Shown: piece after piece, positions 20,801 through 32,172 of the stretch
Layout: every line of letters begins with the position of its first letter
How positions within the stretch are numbered: the stretch's first letter is position 1
Source: Flectonema sp. DT1601
Lineage: Eukaryota; Euglenozoa; Diplonemea; Diplonemida; Diplonemidae
DNA length: 64,000 nucleotides
Assembly: GCA_964019425.1 (NCBI GenBank)
Contig: OZ025845.1
Location: 1 to 64,000, forward strand
Direction of reading: 5' to 3'
Made by a program: the position numbers and the translations under genes
The notes under the pieces: model-generated
What the model was told of the DNA's origin: nothing
What the model saw: the letters and a program-made list of their open reading frames with translations, nothing else
Database searches by the model: none

Positions 20801-22530
20801 GTCCCTGCCCCTTTGGGTATGGCCGACACCAGTGCCGTGAGAAGTGCTTCCGGCCAGTGTGTTCTCTCCACTATGTTGTAGAATTCCGCTATCATCTGGA
20901 TCATGTCCTCCGGTAGCAACTTGAGCTCCGATATCCTGAAGCCGTCTACCCCAGCTGCTTTGCGCGAGCTAGTCCTTCTGAGGGCTTTTGCAACGTCCTC
21001 CCCGGTGATATCTTCGCATCGCATCGGGTGTTCCTCGATGTAGTTGCTGTACCGTTCTTCGAACTTCATCCAGTCTGGTTCCGGGTCTGACAAGTACTTT
21101 TTGAGTATGGGGTCCCATGCCGCGTGCATGGACTCATCCATCTCGGAGCAGTTGGCCGTCCAGCTTCCATCTGCCTTTTCCATCAGAACAGTCTTCGATT
21201 GCTCGACGTTCCTGATCCACTGGAAAACCTTCGTGCGGTCGTCATTCCAATTGTCGACAACATTCCGTTTCCACATGCGGATGCGTTCAGTTCGGAGCTT
21301 CTTGCTTTCTATCGCTTGCTCCTGTCTCGCTTGTTGTAGTAGTATCCGAAGCTCCTCCGTCTGTGGTATTTCGGATCCCGTCGTCGGATCGAGTTTTCGT
21401 AATTTTTTCCAGAGTTTCATTACTTCGTGGGACGGCACCGTCGGACCATCGCGTTGCTTTGTGATTTTCATCACTTCCTCCAGAACACGTATCTTCTGCA
21501 GTCTTCTTCGCGTTTCCCTGCACGTCGCTCCTCTCCCGTCTTGTTTCGCCGCGTTCGTCCACATCACAGGCTCACGCTTCTTCCCGCGTCCCTTGTACTT
21601 GGCTGGGTTACTTATCTCCAGCTTTCCCGTCAGAAGGTATCTTTCGATGATCTCTCCAAGCGCCTCCAGCATCTTGTCAGGATCTTCCGTCGCTACAGCT
21701 CGCGTCCAGTGGAGTTGCCTTTCGGCCTTCCCCTCACGCGGGTCCGTTGTCTCGGAGGTATCCAACTGTTTCGGTACTATCAGCCTAGGAGCCTTCTCGT
21801 TGTAGCGTGAGATGTTGAGCTTTCTAATGATGACCGGCTTGTGTGTCGGGATCAGCTCACTCTTATGCACATGGATCGTTGTGTCATTCGAGATTGCTGT
21901 CGCCGCCCCGCGGTTCATCAGAATAGCATCGATTCTACGAAGTCCTTTTCCCGCTTCGCTTGTCGGTGTCATGTTTCCCATCGAGACGGCGGCATCTATC
22001 CAGAGTCCGTGTGCGAAAGCCGACAGAAGCGCCGGCGATTCCGTTGTTTCGACGTTGAAGTCCCCCGCTATAAATACGGGAACATCACCCAGAGCTGCTG
22101 CTTCCACGAGCATCTCCGCAATCAACTCTTCCGTGTAGACCGCCGAACGTACGTCTCCGTAGAACGAGAAAACGTGCAGTACCTTGCCATTTCCGTACGA
22201 CACTCCCGCGTGTACGAATCGTCCTGTGTTGTCGAGCCGATCGTGTTTTATCCTTCTCACCGGTGTACCAGTGCGCGTCAAGATGGCCACGCCTCCCGCC
22301 GCCGTCCACGTCTTTTGCCCATCGGTTAGTAATTTGCACTCTAACCCGAACGTCGCTTCCCATCCTCTCTCACCGAGCTGTTTTTTCATCTGGCGTTGCT
22401 GTGGGCCCGTCAGAGAAGTTTCCTGTAGAGCTATCAGATCTAGGTTCAGATCTGTGATGGCATCTATTTTTCCTTCTAGTGTGGTGACATTGATTGTTCC
22501 CACGGTGAGCCCATCGATTCGTGGTCTCGG
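17875..22530 (-). CDS. ORF2 of copy B: APE endonuclease-reverse transcriptase with Cys/His-rich tail
   Basis: It is open from the 2A proline (22530) to TAA at 17875, about 1551 codons. The endonuclease (first about 240 residues) has LQET, GGVAIL, GDFN, RRIDAIL and THKP. The RT has motif A FRKCFDLIPHD (near 20570), motif B GILQGCPLS (near 20405) and motif C SYADD (near 20305). A knuckle CAHCEE...HVNWDC follows (near 19330). The last 170 residues hold many paired Cys/His (CNSCRR, CCHNHH, CAVC, CCRNSHHRC, CNDC, CCNKKHH), unusual for APE-type elements. No RNase H is seen. It would nick the target and prime reverse transcription. There is no ATG before the endonuclease. Confidence 0.92.
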   Translation of the reverse strand, partial: PRPRIDGLTVGTINVTTLEGKIDAITDLNLDLIALQETSLTGPQQRQMKKQLGERGWEATFGLECKLLTDGQKTWTAAGGVAILTRTGTPVRRIKHDRLDNTGRFVHAGVSYGNGKVLHVFSFYGDVRSAVYTEELIAEMLVEAAALGDVPVFIAGDFNVETTESPALLSAFAHGLWIDAAVSMGNMTPTSEAGKGLRRIDAILMNRGAATAISNDTTIHVHKSELIPTHKPVIIRKLNISRYNEKAPRLIVPKQLDTSETTDPREGKAERQLHWTRAVATEDPDKMLEALGEIIERYLLTGKLEISNPAKYKGRGKKREPVMWTNAAKQDGRGATCRETRRRLQKIRVLEEVMKITKQRDGPTVPSHEVMKLWKKLRKLDPTTGSEIPQTEELRILLQQARQEQAIESKKLRTERIRMWKRNVVDNWNDDRTKVFQWIRNVEQSKTVLMEKADGSWTANCSEMDESMHAAWDPILKKYLSDPEPDWMKFEERYSNYIEEHPMRCEDITGEDVAKALRRTSSRKAAGVDGFRISELKLLPEDMIQMIAEFYNIVERTHWPEALLTALVSAIPKGAGTKPLEQRPITVTSALYRLWGCIRMEKDVMEWQEKWAHDGQYGYRKGRSTLDLSWKIALDVEHATLYGEEIAGVTTDFRKCFDLIPHDILLKLVKELGLGNKILRTVTDVYRRLRRRFKFPSGVGEEFATTNGILQGCPLSVVLFNALSSILSKAIEREADVTPGSYADDLTLFGSRTKLQEGVEVVAEFCTLTGQELAPQKCKWFSNRDQSQTNITMGDTTLDFDDSVDIVGCHLSMKGTTKQMGRITEEVLDRARRIRLLPLRYQAKEQIAAASVMPKALFGTALYDPDATRLGLLRRAMATGIFRKLGGKRTKMSHTMGLTLLCKGHCVDPATYIRYNRLLALTRMLPKLTERIRRVWEHLQEHTEATRGPVGLALSTLKELGWEWSTFSVFEGPGGMTEHGRLDAGRWRHDVREACRRFTWNKTIAETRRVNLRGIEAGIDRKETLKVLKEGKGDPYLRGVVKHCLLDNVYTGSMKAGNKNCAHCEEVDDVERTETLEHVNWDCRAYDTIRQEYPQVMLQVRSDWPNCLRLLGIKPDNVELPAGLTGDLQRMFARIRLRRDDYQQLEERRLTVVEYAGNKEPEVVMRYNNKLEKYMPVYTQWPEALGLTLYLALASYLRELKWPRQPDGVGVTFLELAIDFEAYAGVDIPTTVHEGHVAKCTKDRAAGKKADVMCGLMLRLNLVHKHLEGEEQRTFPDYCVGSNKALRPLGAPVLKGLKKRPAFLMGDETVDTIRRTVQEANDGKADKIRFGFETECRHSNEREGRAEKWITAARLFPSKEKDVQLRRELCERGPTRPPPEVVKRPGIAEGQGTMNSTCYGHFKKKCNSCRRAGNTIYQCCHNHHTLGDEDGQIPIWDFCSKHKLTPCAVCIVIGRGSEQCCRNSHHRCRHHEMAPCNDCKRNPDPEQRTATKCCNKKHHGPIIRTLTRRAKQPTKHDMQTSTSLLKLGFTKQMKPKAEETPEREPQDKGLT

Positions 22531-22569
22531 TCCGGGGTTCCTCTCAACGTCGCCAGCTTGTAGCAGGAG
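22528..22569 (-). other. 2A (StopGo) peptide coding sequence, copy B
   Basis: It encodes LLLQAGDVERNPGP in the frame shared by ORF1 and ORF2, 14 codons after the ORF1 TGA at 22614-22612. In the 2A mechanism, the glycine-proline bond is skipped, releasing ORF1 and starting ORF2 with proline. Confidence 0.93.
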
Positions 22570-22611
22570 ACGTCTCCGTGTCTCCGCCCAGTTCCTTCCG
22601 TCCTCCGCCGG

Positions 22612-25600
22612 TCAATTCCGTTCCATGAACGCCATCAGTAGACGTTCCAGTCGGTCCAATCTCTCGTCCACTGAGCTGTTCTCCTTCTTTTTTGTCGACT
22701 TGGGCTCCTTTTTCGCTGTTGTCGTTGCGGTCGCTGTCTTCGTAGGTGCCGTCGTAGTTGGTGTTGGGTTGCTGGCTTCTAACCATAGGCGTTGTCCCTT
22801 CTTCTTCCCATGAAACTCGATGAACTCCAATCGAGTGTACCACTTTCCTCCCGTTCCCTCCGTCGGGTCACGCCTTTTCTCTGGTTTCGTCGGTGTCGCA
22901 TTCGGGCGTTTGGTCTCCTTCCGTTTCGGGTCGACTTCCTCCTTCTGTTTCCCAGCCTCCACCATGCACAGGACGCCATCCACTGTGATGGTTTCCTGCG
23001 TTCTCACCGGACCGCGGACGACCATCCATCGCATGCCGTTCCGTACGCCTTCCTTCGTCTTCCTCACTTCCCAGCCTTCCTTCGTGATCAGCCACTTGAT
23101 CGCTTCGTCGGTGGTTGTGCCGATCGGGATACCCGTGATCTTTGTTTCCGGTAGCTTAGCCGGCAGGTGCAGTTTCTCCCTCGCCGCCGTTTCCTGCCAG
23201 CTGGTCACTCGAAGCCCGAGTCCGTGTTCGTTTACCACGAGTCCCAGCCCTCCATCGACTTCTACAGCCTTGTCCCGAGCGATTCCGAGCGTCTCGTCCT
23301 TCGGTAGCCAAATGACCGCCGCCTTCACTGCTCGTTCCTCTCTCGGATCCTTTTCCTTGGTGAAGACGCCGTCCTTCCCCGATTCTCGGAGGAAGTTCTT
23401 CACTTCGGCTACCTTCACCCTGAGCATCACGGTCACGCTCTGGTCTCCGATCCGCGGGTTGTACGTATCGACATACCCCGGCATCTTCTTCAATTCCTCC
23501 GTTGCTCTGATCGGGGAGCGCTTCACTTCCGACCATCTCTTCTCTCCGGACCATTTTTTGTCCACCCGGACAACCATCTCCCTCGTGCTTTCCGTCCGCA
23601 CGACGTCTGTTCCGGATGGTACAACCACTCTTCCCAGTGTTGTCATCCAGAGCTGCTTGAGAATTCTCTTCTCGCCGTCGCTCGTCGTCTCCTTTAGTAC
23701 TACCTGTACTTTCTGCGCCGTGTCTGATGGTGGTTCCAGGGTTACCAGGGATAACGTTTCCCAGGCTCCCGGAGGTGTTCCCGACATCCTCTTCCTTGCC
23801 TCCTCTCTGGTGGTGAGGTGTACTCCCTTTGCACCGGCGTCGTACTGCTCCTTCGTGATCGCCATTCCCTCTGGCCAGTATTCCGGTGCCAGCGAGAGGT
23901 TATCCACCCTGGATCGCTCCTTGCGTGCTGCGTTCTCCCAGCTCTTCTGAGTCTGCGCCAGTCTCCCGGCCTCTCGGACCATCTGCTCTTGGATGGCCGA
24001 TCGTCCGGCTACCTGCCCTTCATTGATTTCTTTCATCAGCTTCTTGCGTGAGGCGTCCAGCTCCCTCATACCGTCTTGGGGCAGCTTCACTGGTGGCGTT
24101 TGCTTCACTTCCGTGTTTGCTTCCTGATCAGGGGTGGTGTCCATCTGAAGTTCCTCTTCCTCTTCTCTCAGCGAGTTGAGCCCTCTGATCTGGACCCGTT
24201 CCGCTTCGAGTTCTAGCAAGAAACGTTCTTGCATCTCTCTCGCTTCTCGTCCCGCCGTTTCCTGCTGCCTCTTCGCCTCAGCATGTTGGGCCTTGAGTTC
24301 TTCTCTCAATCCGTCCAGTTGTTGTTGGAGAGTTCGGAGCATCTCGCGTAGTTCGCTCTTCTCCTCTCTTTCGCGCTTCAGTTCCTGTTGTAGCCCTTCG
24401 TAGTGGGAAGACTGCTGCTGCTGGGCGTAGGTGTCGTACGTTGCATACGGTTGATGTTGCATGTAGTGTACGGGTTGCTGTTGCGGTTGTTGTTGCGGTT
24501 GTCGATGTTGTTGCAGTTGCTGTTGCTGTTGTAGTTGTTGTTGTTCCAGTTCCAGTTGTTGATGCTGTTGTTGCTGTTGCTGTTGTTGCCGTTGTTGTTG
24601 TAGTTCCAGTTGCTGATGTTGCGATTGCTGTTGCTGCTGCTCTAGTTGTTGTTGTTGTTGGTGTAGTTGGTGCTGTCCTCGGTTCACCTCTTCCTCACGT
24701 CGTTGGATGTTCTGTTCTTGTTGAGTTAGTTCATCTCGCAGTTGTTGGAGTTCTATTCTCTCTGCTAACTTTTCTTTACGAACCTCGTCTTCCTTCTGTT
24801 GGAGTTGTTGGTGGAGGTGCTCCTTCTCGTTCTTCAACTGCTGATCCAGCTGGAGGTGGAGCCGTTCCTTCTCTGTCTGGAAGGATTCCTTTTCCTTCTG
24901 TAGTTGTGACCGAGTCAGATGTGTTTGCTGTTCAGACTCGGCGTCCTTCTTCTGCTGTTGGCTTTCCAGTTGCTGTTGTTGTTGGCGGTATTGCTTCTCC
25001 AATTCCTTCTGTTGGTGCTGGTGTCGCTCCTTGAGTTGAGCCTGTAGGTTTTGCTCCTTCTGGAGACTTTCCGTTTCCTTCAGCTGATGATGGCTTTGCA
25101 GTTGCTGCTGTTGTTGGTGGTACTGACTTTGCAGTTCTTGTTGTTGGTGTTGGCGTTGCTGTTCCAACTGTTTTTCTTGTCCTTGAAGGTTGGTTTCCTT
25201 CTGGTGGTGGTGCTGCTCCATGGCCATTCTCTGCTGCCCCAGTCGTTGCTTCTCTTCCTCTATCTCGTCTAGCGAGTCGAGTTTCTCTTTCTCGAGCTTC
25301 GCTATGCGACGTTCCTCCTTGTTTGGACGGTTTTCGTCCCTGTCGCGAGTATCGTCTCGCGGGCGTCGGTCTCTGCTGTCCTTTCCTGGTCCACCATTGC
25401 CATTCAAGGCATGGGCTAGTTTATTCCGTTCTTTATTTGACAAGCCAGGGTTTGTATGCTCTGGATGTTGTAGCTGGGTTTGATGGTTTTGATGTTGTTG
25501 GCATCTCTTGTGTTTGACACTGTTTTGTCGACCCCTATCGAAGTCGTCCGGGACCGCCGCGAGGAGGCAGGTGTCGTGATCCCAAGTGATTCGTGAACAA

Positions 25601-26868
25601 TTAGGCAAAAAGCTACCCCCAATAGTAGTGACACCACTAAGACGAGAAAGGTCAAGAGAAGTAATTTGACACTCAGACAAAAAGTCATACCCAATAGTAG
25701 TGACACTACTAAGACCAGAAAGGTCAAGAGAAGTAATTTCTGAACAATAAGACAAAAAGCTACCCCCAATAGTAGTTACACTACTAAGACCAGAAAGGTC
25801 AAGAGAAGTAATTCGTGAACAATTCAAAAACTTATACCCAATAGTAGTGACACTACTAAGACCAGAAAGGTCAAGAGAAGTAATTTGTGAACAATAACGC
25901 AAAAAGTTATCCCCAATAGTAGTGACACTACTAAGACCAGAAAGGTCAAGAGAAGTAATTTGTGAACAATAACGCAAAAAGTTATCCCCAATAGTAGTGA
26001 CACTACTAAGACCAGAAAGGTCAAGAGAAGTAATTTGTGAACAACTAGACAAAAAGCTATCCCCAATAGTAGTGACACTACTAAGACCAGAAAGGTCAAG
26101 AGAAGTAATTTGTGAACAACTAGACAAAAAGCTATCCCCAATAGTAGTGACACTACTAAGACCAGAAAGGTCAAGAGAAGTAATTTGTAAACAACTAGAC
26201 AAAAAGTTATCCCCAATAGTAGTGACACTACTAAGACCAGAAAGGTCAAGAGAAGTAATTTGTAAACAACTAGACAAAAAGCTATCCCCAATAGTAGTGA
26301 CACTACTAAGACCAGAAAGGTCAAGAGAAGTAATTTGTAAACAACTAGACAAAAAGCTATCCCCAATAGTAGTTACACTACTAAGACCAGAAAGGTCAAG
26401 AGCAGTAATTGACGAATAATACAAGAAACCTTGTGAGATGACTGTGATGTCGGAATTAGAATTGCGGAAAGAAATCCGTTCGGCTTCTGAAGGCAACAAA
26501 CCACCGTTAACAGTGAGGCAACCATCTTCTGAGAATGTCGGGGTGTCAAGGTACAAGTATTCCCCATTGTGGATTCCAAGCCAACGTAGCAGTTTCTCAC
26601 GCTTCGAATCATCAACAAACCAGCTTTTTCCAAATACCCGAAACTGCTTCTCCCACATTTCCATCTCGCTGTCTGCAATCACTCCATGATCTGCGAGCCG
26701 CTCTGTTTCACAAAGGACATCACCAGCAAACGTGAGTTCAACTTCCTCCGCATCGATATCCCATTCCTCAGCCGCTGCCCTCAACACTTCACACACAAGG
26801 GACTCACCACCAGCCGTGAATGACACCGCAGGGAGTTCCAAGTTCGGGTACGTCACAAAAACCAGCAT
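22612..26868 (-). CDS. In-frame fusion ORF: ubiquitin-like/LRR host protein joined to retrotransposon ORF1
   Basis: An uninterrupted frame of about 1418 codons runs from the host ATG at 26868 to TGA at 22612; the frame is open to 26955. Residues about 1-75 are ubiquitin-like. The LRR region has eleven 24-25-residue units. Codons from 25583 down are element ORF1: a Q-rich coiled coil, then the conserved gag-like region, then a leucine-heptad tail LDERLDRLERLLMAF. The junction is …PNCSRIT then WDHDTC. Since ORF1 has no upstream ATG of its own, expression as this fusion is likely. Whether the fusion keeps any host function is unknown. The alternative, that the LRR part was always element-encoded, is contradicted by the LRR sequences on the 3' side and the target duplications. 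Confidence 0.8.
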   Translation of the reverse strand: MLVFVTYPNLELPAVSFTAGGESLVCEVLRAAAEEWDIDAEEVELTFAGDVLCETERLADHGVIADSEMEMWEKQFRVFGKSWFVDDSKREKLLRWLGIHNGEYLYLDTPTFSEDGCLTVNGGLLPSEAERISFRNSNSDITVISQGFLYYSSITALDLSGLSSVTTIGDSFLSSCLQITSLDLSGLSSVTTIGDSFLSSCLQITSLDLSGLSSVTTIGDNFLSSCLQITSLDLSGLSSVTTIGDSFLSSCSQITSLDLSGLSSVTTIGDSFLSSCSQITSLDLSGLSSVTTIGDNFLRYCSQITSLDLSGLSSVTTIGDNFLRYCSQITSLDLSGLSSVTTIGYKFLNCSRITSLDLSGLSSVTTIGGSFLSYCSEITSLDLSGLSSVTTIGYDFLSECQITSLDLSRLSGVTTIGGSFLPNCSRITWDHDTCLLAAVPDDFDRGRQNSVKHKRCQQHQNHQTQLQHPEHTNPGLSNKERNKLAHALNGNGGPGKDSRDRRPRDDTRDRDENRPNKEERRIAKLEKEKLDSLDEIEEEKQRLGQQRMAMEQHHHQKETNLQGQEKQLEQQRQHQQQELQSQYHQQQQQLQSHHQLKETESLQKEQNLQAQLKERHQHQQKELEKQYRQQQQQLESQQQKKDAESEQQTHLTRSQLQKEKESFQTEKERLHLQLDQQLKNEKEHLHQQLQQKEDEVRKEKLAERIELQQLRDELTQQEQNIQRREEEVNRGQHQLHQQQQQLEQQQQQSQHQQLELQQQRQQQQQQQQHQQLELEQQQLQQQQQLQQHRQPQQQPQQQPVHYMQHQPYATYDTYAQQQQSSHYEGLQQELKREREEKSELREMLRTLQQQLDGLREELKAQHAEAKRQQETAGREAREMQERFLLELEAERVQIRGLNSLREEEEELQMDTTPDQEANTEVKQTPPVKLPQDGMRELDASRKKLMKEINEGQVAGRSAIQEQMVREAGRLAQTQKSWENAARKERSRVDNLSLAPEYWPEGMAITKEQYDAGAKGVHLTTREEARKRMSGTPPGAWETLSLVTLEPPSDTAQKVQVVLKETTSDGEKRILKQLWMTTLGRVVVPSGTDVVRTESTREMVVRVDKKWSGEKRWSEVKRSPIRATEELKKMPGYVDTYNPRIGDQSVTVMLRVKVAEVKNFLRESGKDGVFTKEKDPREERAVKAAVIWLPKDETLGIARDKAVEVDGGLGLVVNEHGLGLRVTSWQETAAREKLHLPAKLPETKITGIPIGTTTDEAIKWLITKEGWEVRKTKEGVRNGMRWMVVRGPVRTQETITVDGVLCMVEAGKQKEEVDPKRKETKRPNATPTKPEKRRDPTEGTGGKWYTRLEFIEFHGKKKGQRLWLEASNPTPTTTAPTKTATATTTAKKEPKSTKKKENSSVDERLDRLERLLMAFMERN
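25584..26868 (-). pseudogene. 5' part of the ubiquitin-like/LRR host gene
   Basis: I chose the ATG at 26868 (MLVFVTYPN) because the second copy of the gene (9025) shares it and similarity upstream is promoter-like. The N-terminal domain has the ubiquitin-type order VELTFAGDVLCETERLADHGVI. A linker and eleven tandem LRR units (SLDLSGLSSVTTIG, 72-75 bp each) follow. LRRs of this kind usually mediate protein binding, and the product is probably cytosolic as no signal peptide precedes the ubiquitin-like domain. The DNA units are nearly identical, pointing to homogenisation. The gene is interrupted at 25583 and continues at 17800-17706 and 9920-9698. Confidence 0.8.
25603..26405 (-). repeat. Tandem 75-bp LRR-coding repeats
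   Basis: Eleven near-identical units of 72-75 bp. Two units are one codon shorter (…FLNCSR, …FLSECQ). The repeats also keep an antisense frame open (25997-26419 plus strand), a by-product of the period being a multiple of three. Confidence 0.9.
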
Positions 26869-28597
26869 TGTTGTGAGAATTCTGTTGAAAGACAAGAGTG
26901 ATAAAGTGCTTGTTAAATGTGAAAGTGATCTAAACATAAATACGATGAGAGTCACCTCACTTGCTAGTGTACATAGAAGAAAATATACACTTGTTTTGAA
27001 CTGTTGGAATAAATATTAATGTCTGCGTCTGGTGAACTTAATTAGATCTCACTCTCACTGAAGTAGCTAACAAAGTATTCAAAAAGGTTTTGTGCTGATT
27101 ATTACCAACGTGACAAGGTCCCTATCAGCTTCCCATACGGAACGACCAGCGGGGAGCTGGCGCCTCCCGAGTTGGAAAATCTGAACAATAAATTATCAAA
27201 AGTTTCGGAGAGGACAAGTTACCGTTATCACTTCAAATGGGTTAGTCGGAGGCGGCGTACAGCTGAAACGAGAAAGCAAACAGAACTTGTTCAGGTGGTT
27301 GATCCTGCACTTTTGACTCGTATCAGTATCTGCAATGCAGCGAAAAGCTACTCAGGAGTCGGTTAAAATCATCCTTACTGTGAGAGAGGGAGGTGAGGAA
27401 TAGACAACATCAGAAGACACGTTACTTCGACAAAGAGAAAGTACAGAAAGTGATCTCCCCCTTCATCCGCTCGCTATACCACTGAGTGAGGTACTGCAAG
27501 TTGAAACAGTTGGGGTCTTTAAACAAAGACGTCGATCACACTGCGATCTGAACAATAATAAACAATGCCAAGGCCAAGTGAACATGAACGCCACTATAAA
27601 ACTCATGAGTACTCGATTAATAATAATATTGTCTTGAAAACTTATCCATAGAAAGACGAACAACAGGAAGGGGGACTTAGATATATAAATCAAGGTTAAG
27701 GTTAACACGCAACAAATTAGACATGAATCATTATAACTGGATTCTGTCCACACAAAATCGCATGCTTTAAATAAACTACCAGAGAAAGAAATGCTGTCAA
27801 GTCAAATTGACCCGGGGACCACGCACTACAGGTTGAGCATCCCATGCCCTGCAGGTCGTTACAGCTTGAAAACATTAATGAGAAACTTAATAAAATTGTC
27901 TGGTTAGGTAGAAACGGGGGGTAACTTAAGACTAATATTAAATGGAAAGAAACTGGCAAAAACAAAAATAGGATTCGGACAAACCTTTTGAAGATCGAAC
28001 ATCATTTTACTTCAACGAAGCGAAGGCTGAGTTGTGGGCCTACACATCCCTAAAGATGTAACTCCCCAGGAAACTTGCATACATTTTGAAACTCAATAAA
28101 GCTATTTTATGTCTCCAGGTGTCTCCCTTCCTCCCCTCATGCCAAAACCTTTGCTTCATTCGCCATCGCCAGCAGTTGCAACCACCTCCAAGCAAATGAT
28201 ATGAATCGCAACAAAAGTTGAGTACCTAGTTCCGTCACAAGATTGTCCTCCCCCCCCAAGTAGTAGTTCCCATTGTCGTTTATTTCTGTGAGTGATGAAT
28301 AATTATTATTTCTTGCTCAGTAGCCAAAACTCAGCTGCTTTCCCGAAGGCTAGGGAGGCGGGTCAGAGGAGGACACATTCGTTAAAAAACATTATTTCAA
28401 ATTATTGTCAATTTCACAGTCTGGTGTCCACAAAATAATAGAAGGGAATTGAAGGGGAATTTACGAAAAAGTGAAAGAAAAAAAAAACTGGATAGGGTAG
28501 TTTTTCCTACTTTTCTTTTCTTGTGTCGATAGGGAAGGATAAAATAATAAATGAAACACGTTGTCAAAAAGGGATAAGTCGAATCAAAGCTGCGTTC

Positions 28598-28629
<32 letters not shown>

Positions 28630-28993
28630 CGCATATATCTCGCTAAAAAAAAATTGTAACAAAGAGTGCTAACGCGGAAGGACCTTCCGAGCCTAAGGTT
28701 GCCAAGGTTGAGTACTTTTGTTCCGAGCAAAACGGAGAAATCAAGCGTTTGCTGGGAAGAAAAGTAATGCCCCAGGAAAAAGTACTTCGTTCAAGAAGCA
28801 CAAAATATAGAATATCATTTTTTTGTGGAAAGCAAAGTTTGACCCTTCTTTGGAAGGTAATTTCTGGTTGGAACCTCGTGGCCTACTAAGAAATCGACCT
28901 CGCAAGGAAAAGTTCACTATTCCGAGCAAAAAAACCATTTTTTTTCCCTTTCATTTGAGTTAGTCAGTTCTCGATCTACTCATCAGCGGAGGT
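26869..28993. other. Gene-poor interval of about 2.1 kb
   Basis: The first 90 bases are shared with the upstream region of the second LRR copy and probably contain the promoter. The rest shows only short unconvincing ORFs. A run of about 30 T lies near 28600-28630. I recognised no RNA gene. Confidence 0.5.
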
Positions 28994-31804
<2,811 letters not shown>

Positions 31805-32172
31805 GTTAGTGGTTTGTTATAAAATTCTGTGAAGGGGAAAATTACAATCCAGTTGAGCAGCAACGATATCTGATCCCGTTGTCCTAATTGTTGATTAAGT
31901 GTCACGTGTATAAAAAGAGAAATGAATGAACATCTAAATAACAAAAGAACCCAATAAACATGCGGCGTATAAAATAGAAGAGAGAAAAAAAAAAAAACAT
32001 AAATCCGGAGAAAATCCGCCAATTTAAGAATAAGATGGTGTAAATTAATTGGTTTGTTATATAAATGAGCAGCAACATTAGATAACCAAAACAGACGGGA
32101 GCGATAAAGACTTTTAAGACATCGCAGCGCAGGAAAAAGAACTTCCAAACAAGATTGCTTCCACTAATTAGG
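31805..32172. other. Intergenic region between the polyasparagine gene and the CNBD gene
   Basis: AT-rich, 368 bases, with a run of A near 31985. It holds the 3' end of the upstream gene and presumably the promoter of the downstream gene. No specific site was recognised. Confidence 0.45.

Larger units (their letters stand above)
17801..25583 (-). mobile_element. LRR-targeted non-LTR retrotransposon, copy B (coding-intact)
   Basis: A 7783-bp element with the same ends as copy A: 5' end at WDHDTCLL, 3' end after a tail ending in TGGTACACAT. It is flanked by the identical 20-bp duplication at 17781-17800 and 25584-25603. Both ORFs are open. The 3' tail differs from copy A by an extra AC in a TAC/CAT run, and neither copy has poly(A). 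Orientation equals the host gene. Copy A and copy B differ only slightly in ORF2 but by a coiled-coil block in ORF1, which argues against a very recent simple duplication. Confidence 0.92.

Noticed and set aside
11364-24403. Many plus-strand ORFs of 60-376 codons inside the LRR-targeted elements
   Set aside because: They are antisense shadows of GC-rich minus-strand ORF1 and ORF2. They are Ser/Pro/Arg or Val/Leu-rich and have no domain.
25997-26419. Plus-strand ORF with VTLLRPERSREVICEQ repeats, and CRISPR-like regular spacing
   Set aside because: It is antisense of the LRR units. The repeats are contiguous 75-bp coding units, not short repeats with unique spacers.
27172-27366. 64-codon ORF upstream of the LRR gene
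   Set aside because: It is short, isolated, and of composition like random sequence, with no partner exon or domain.
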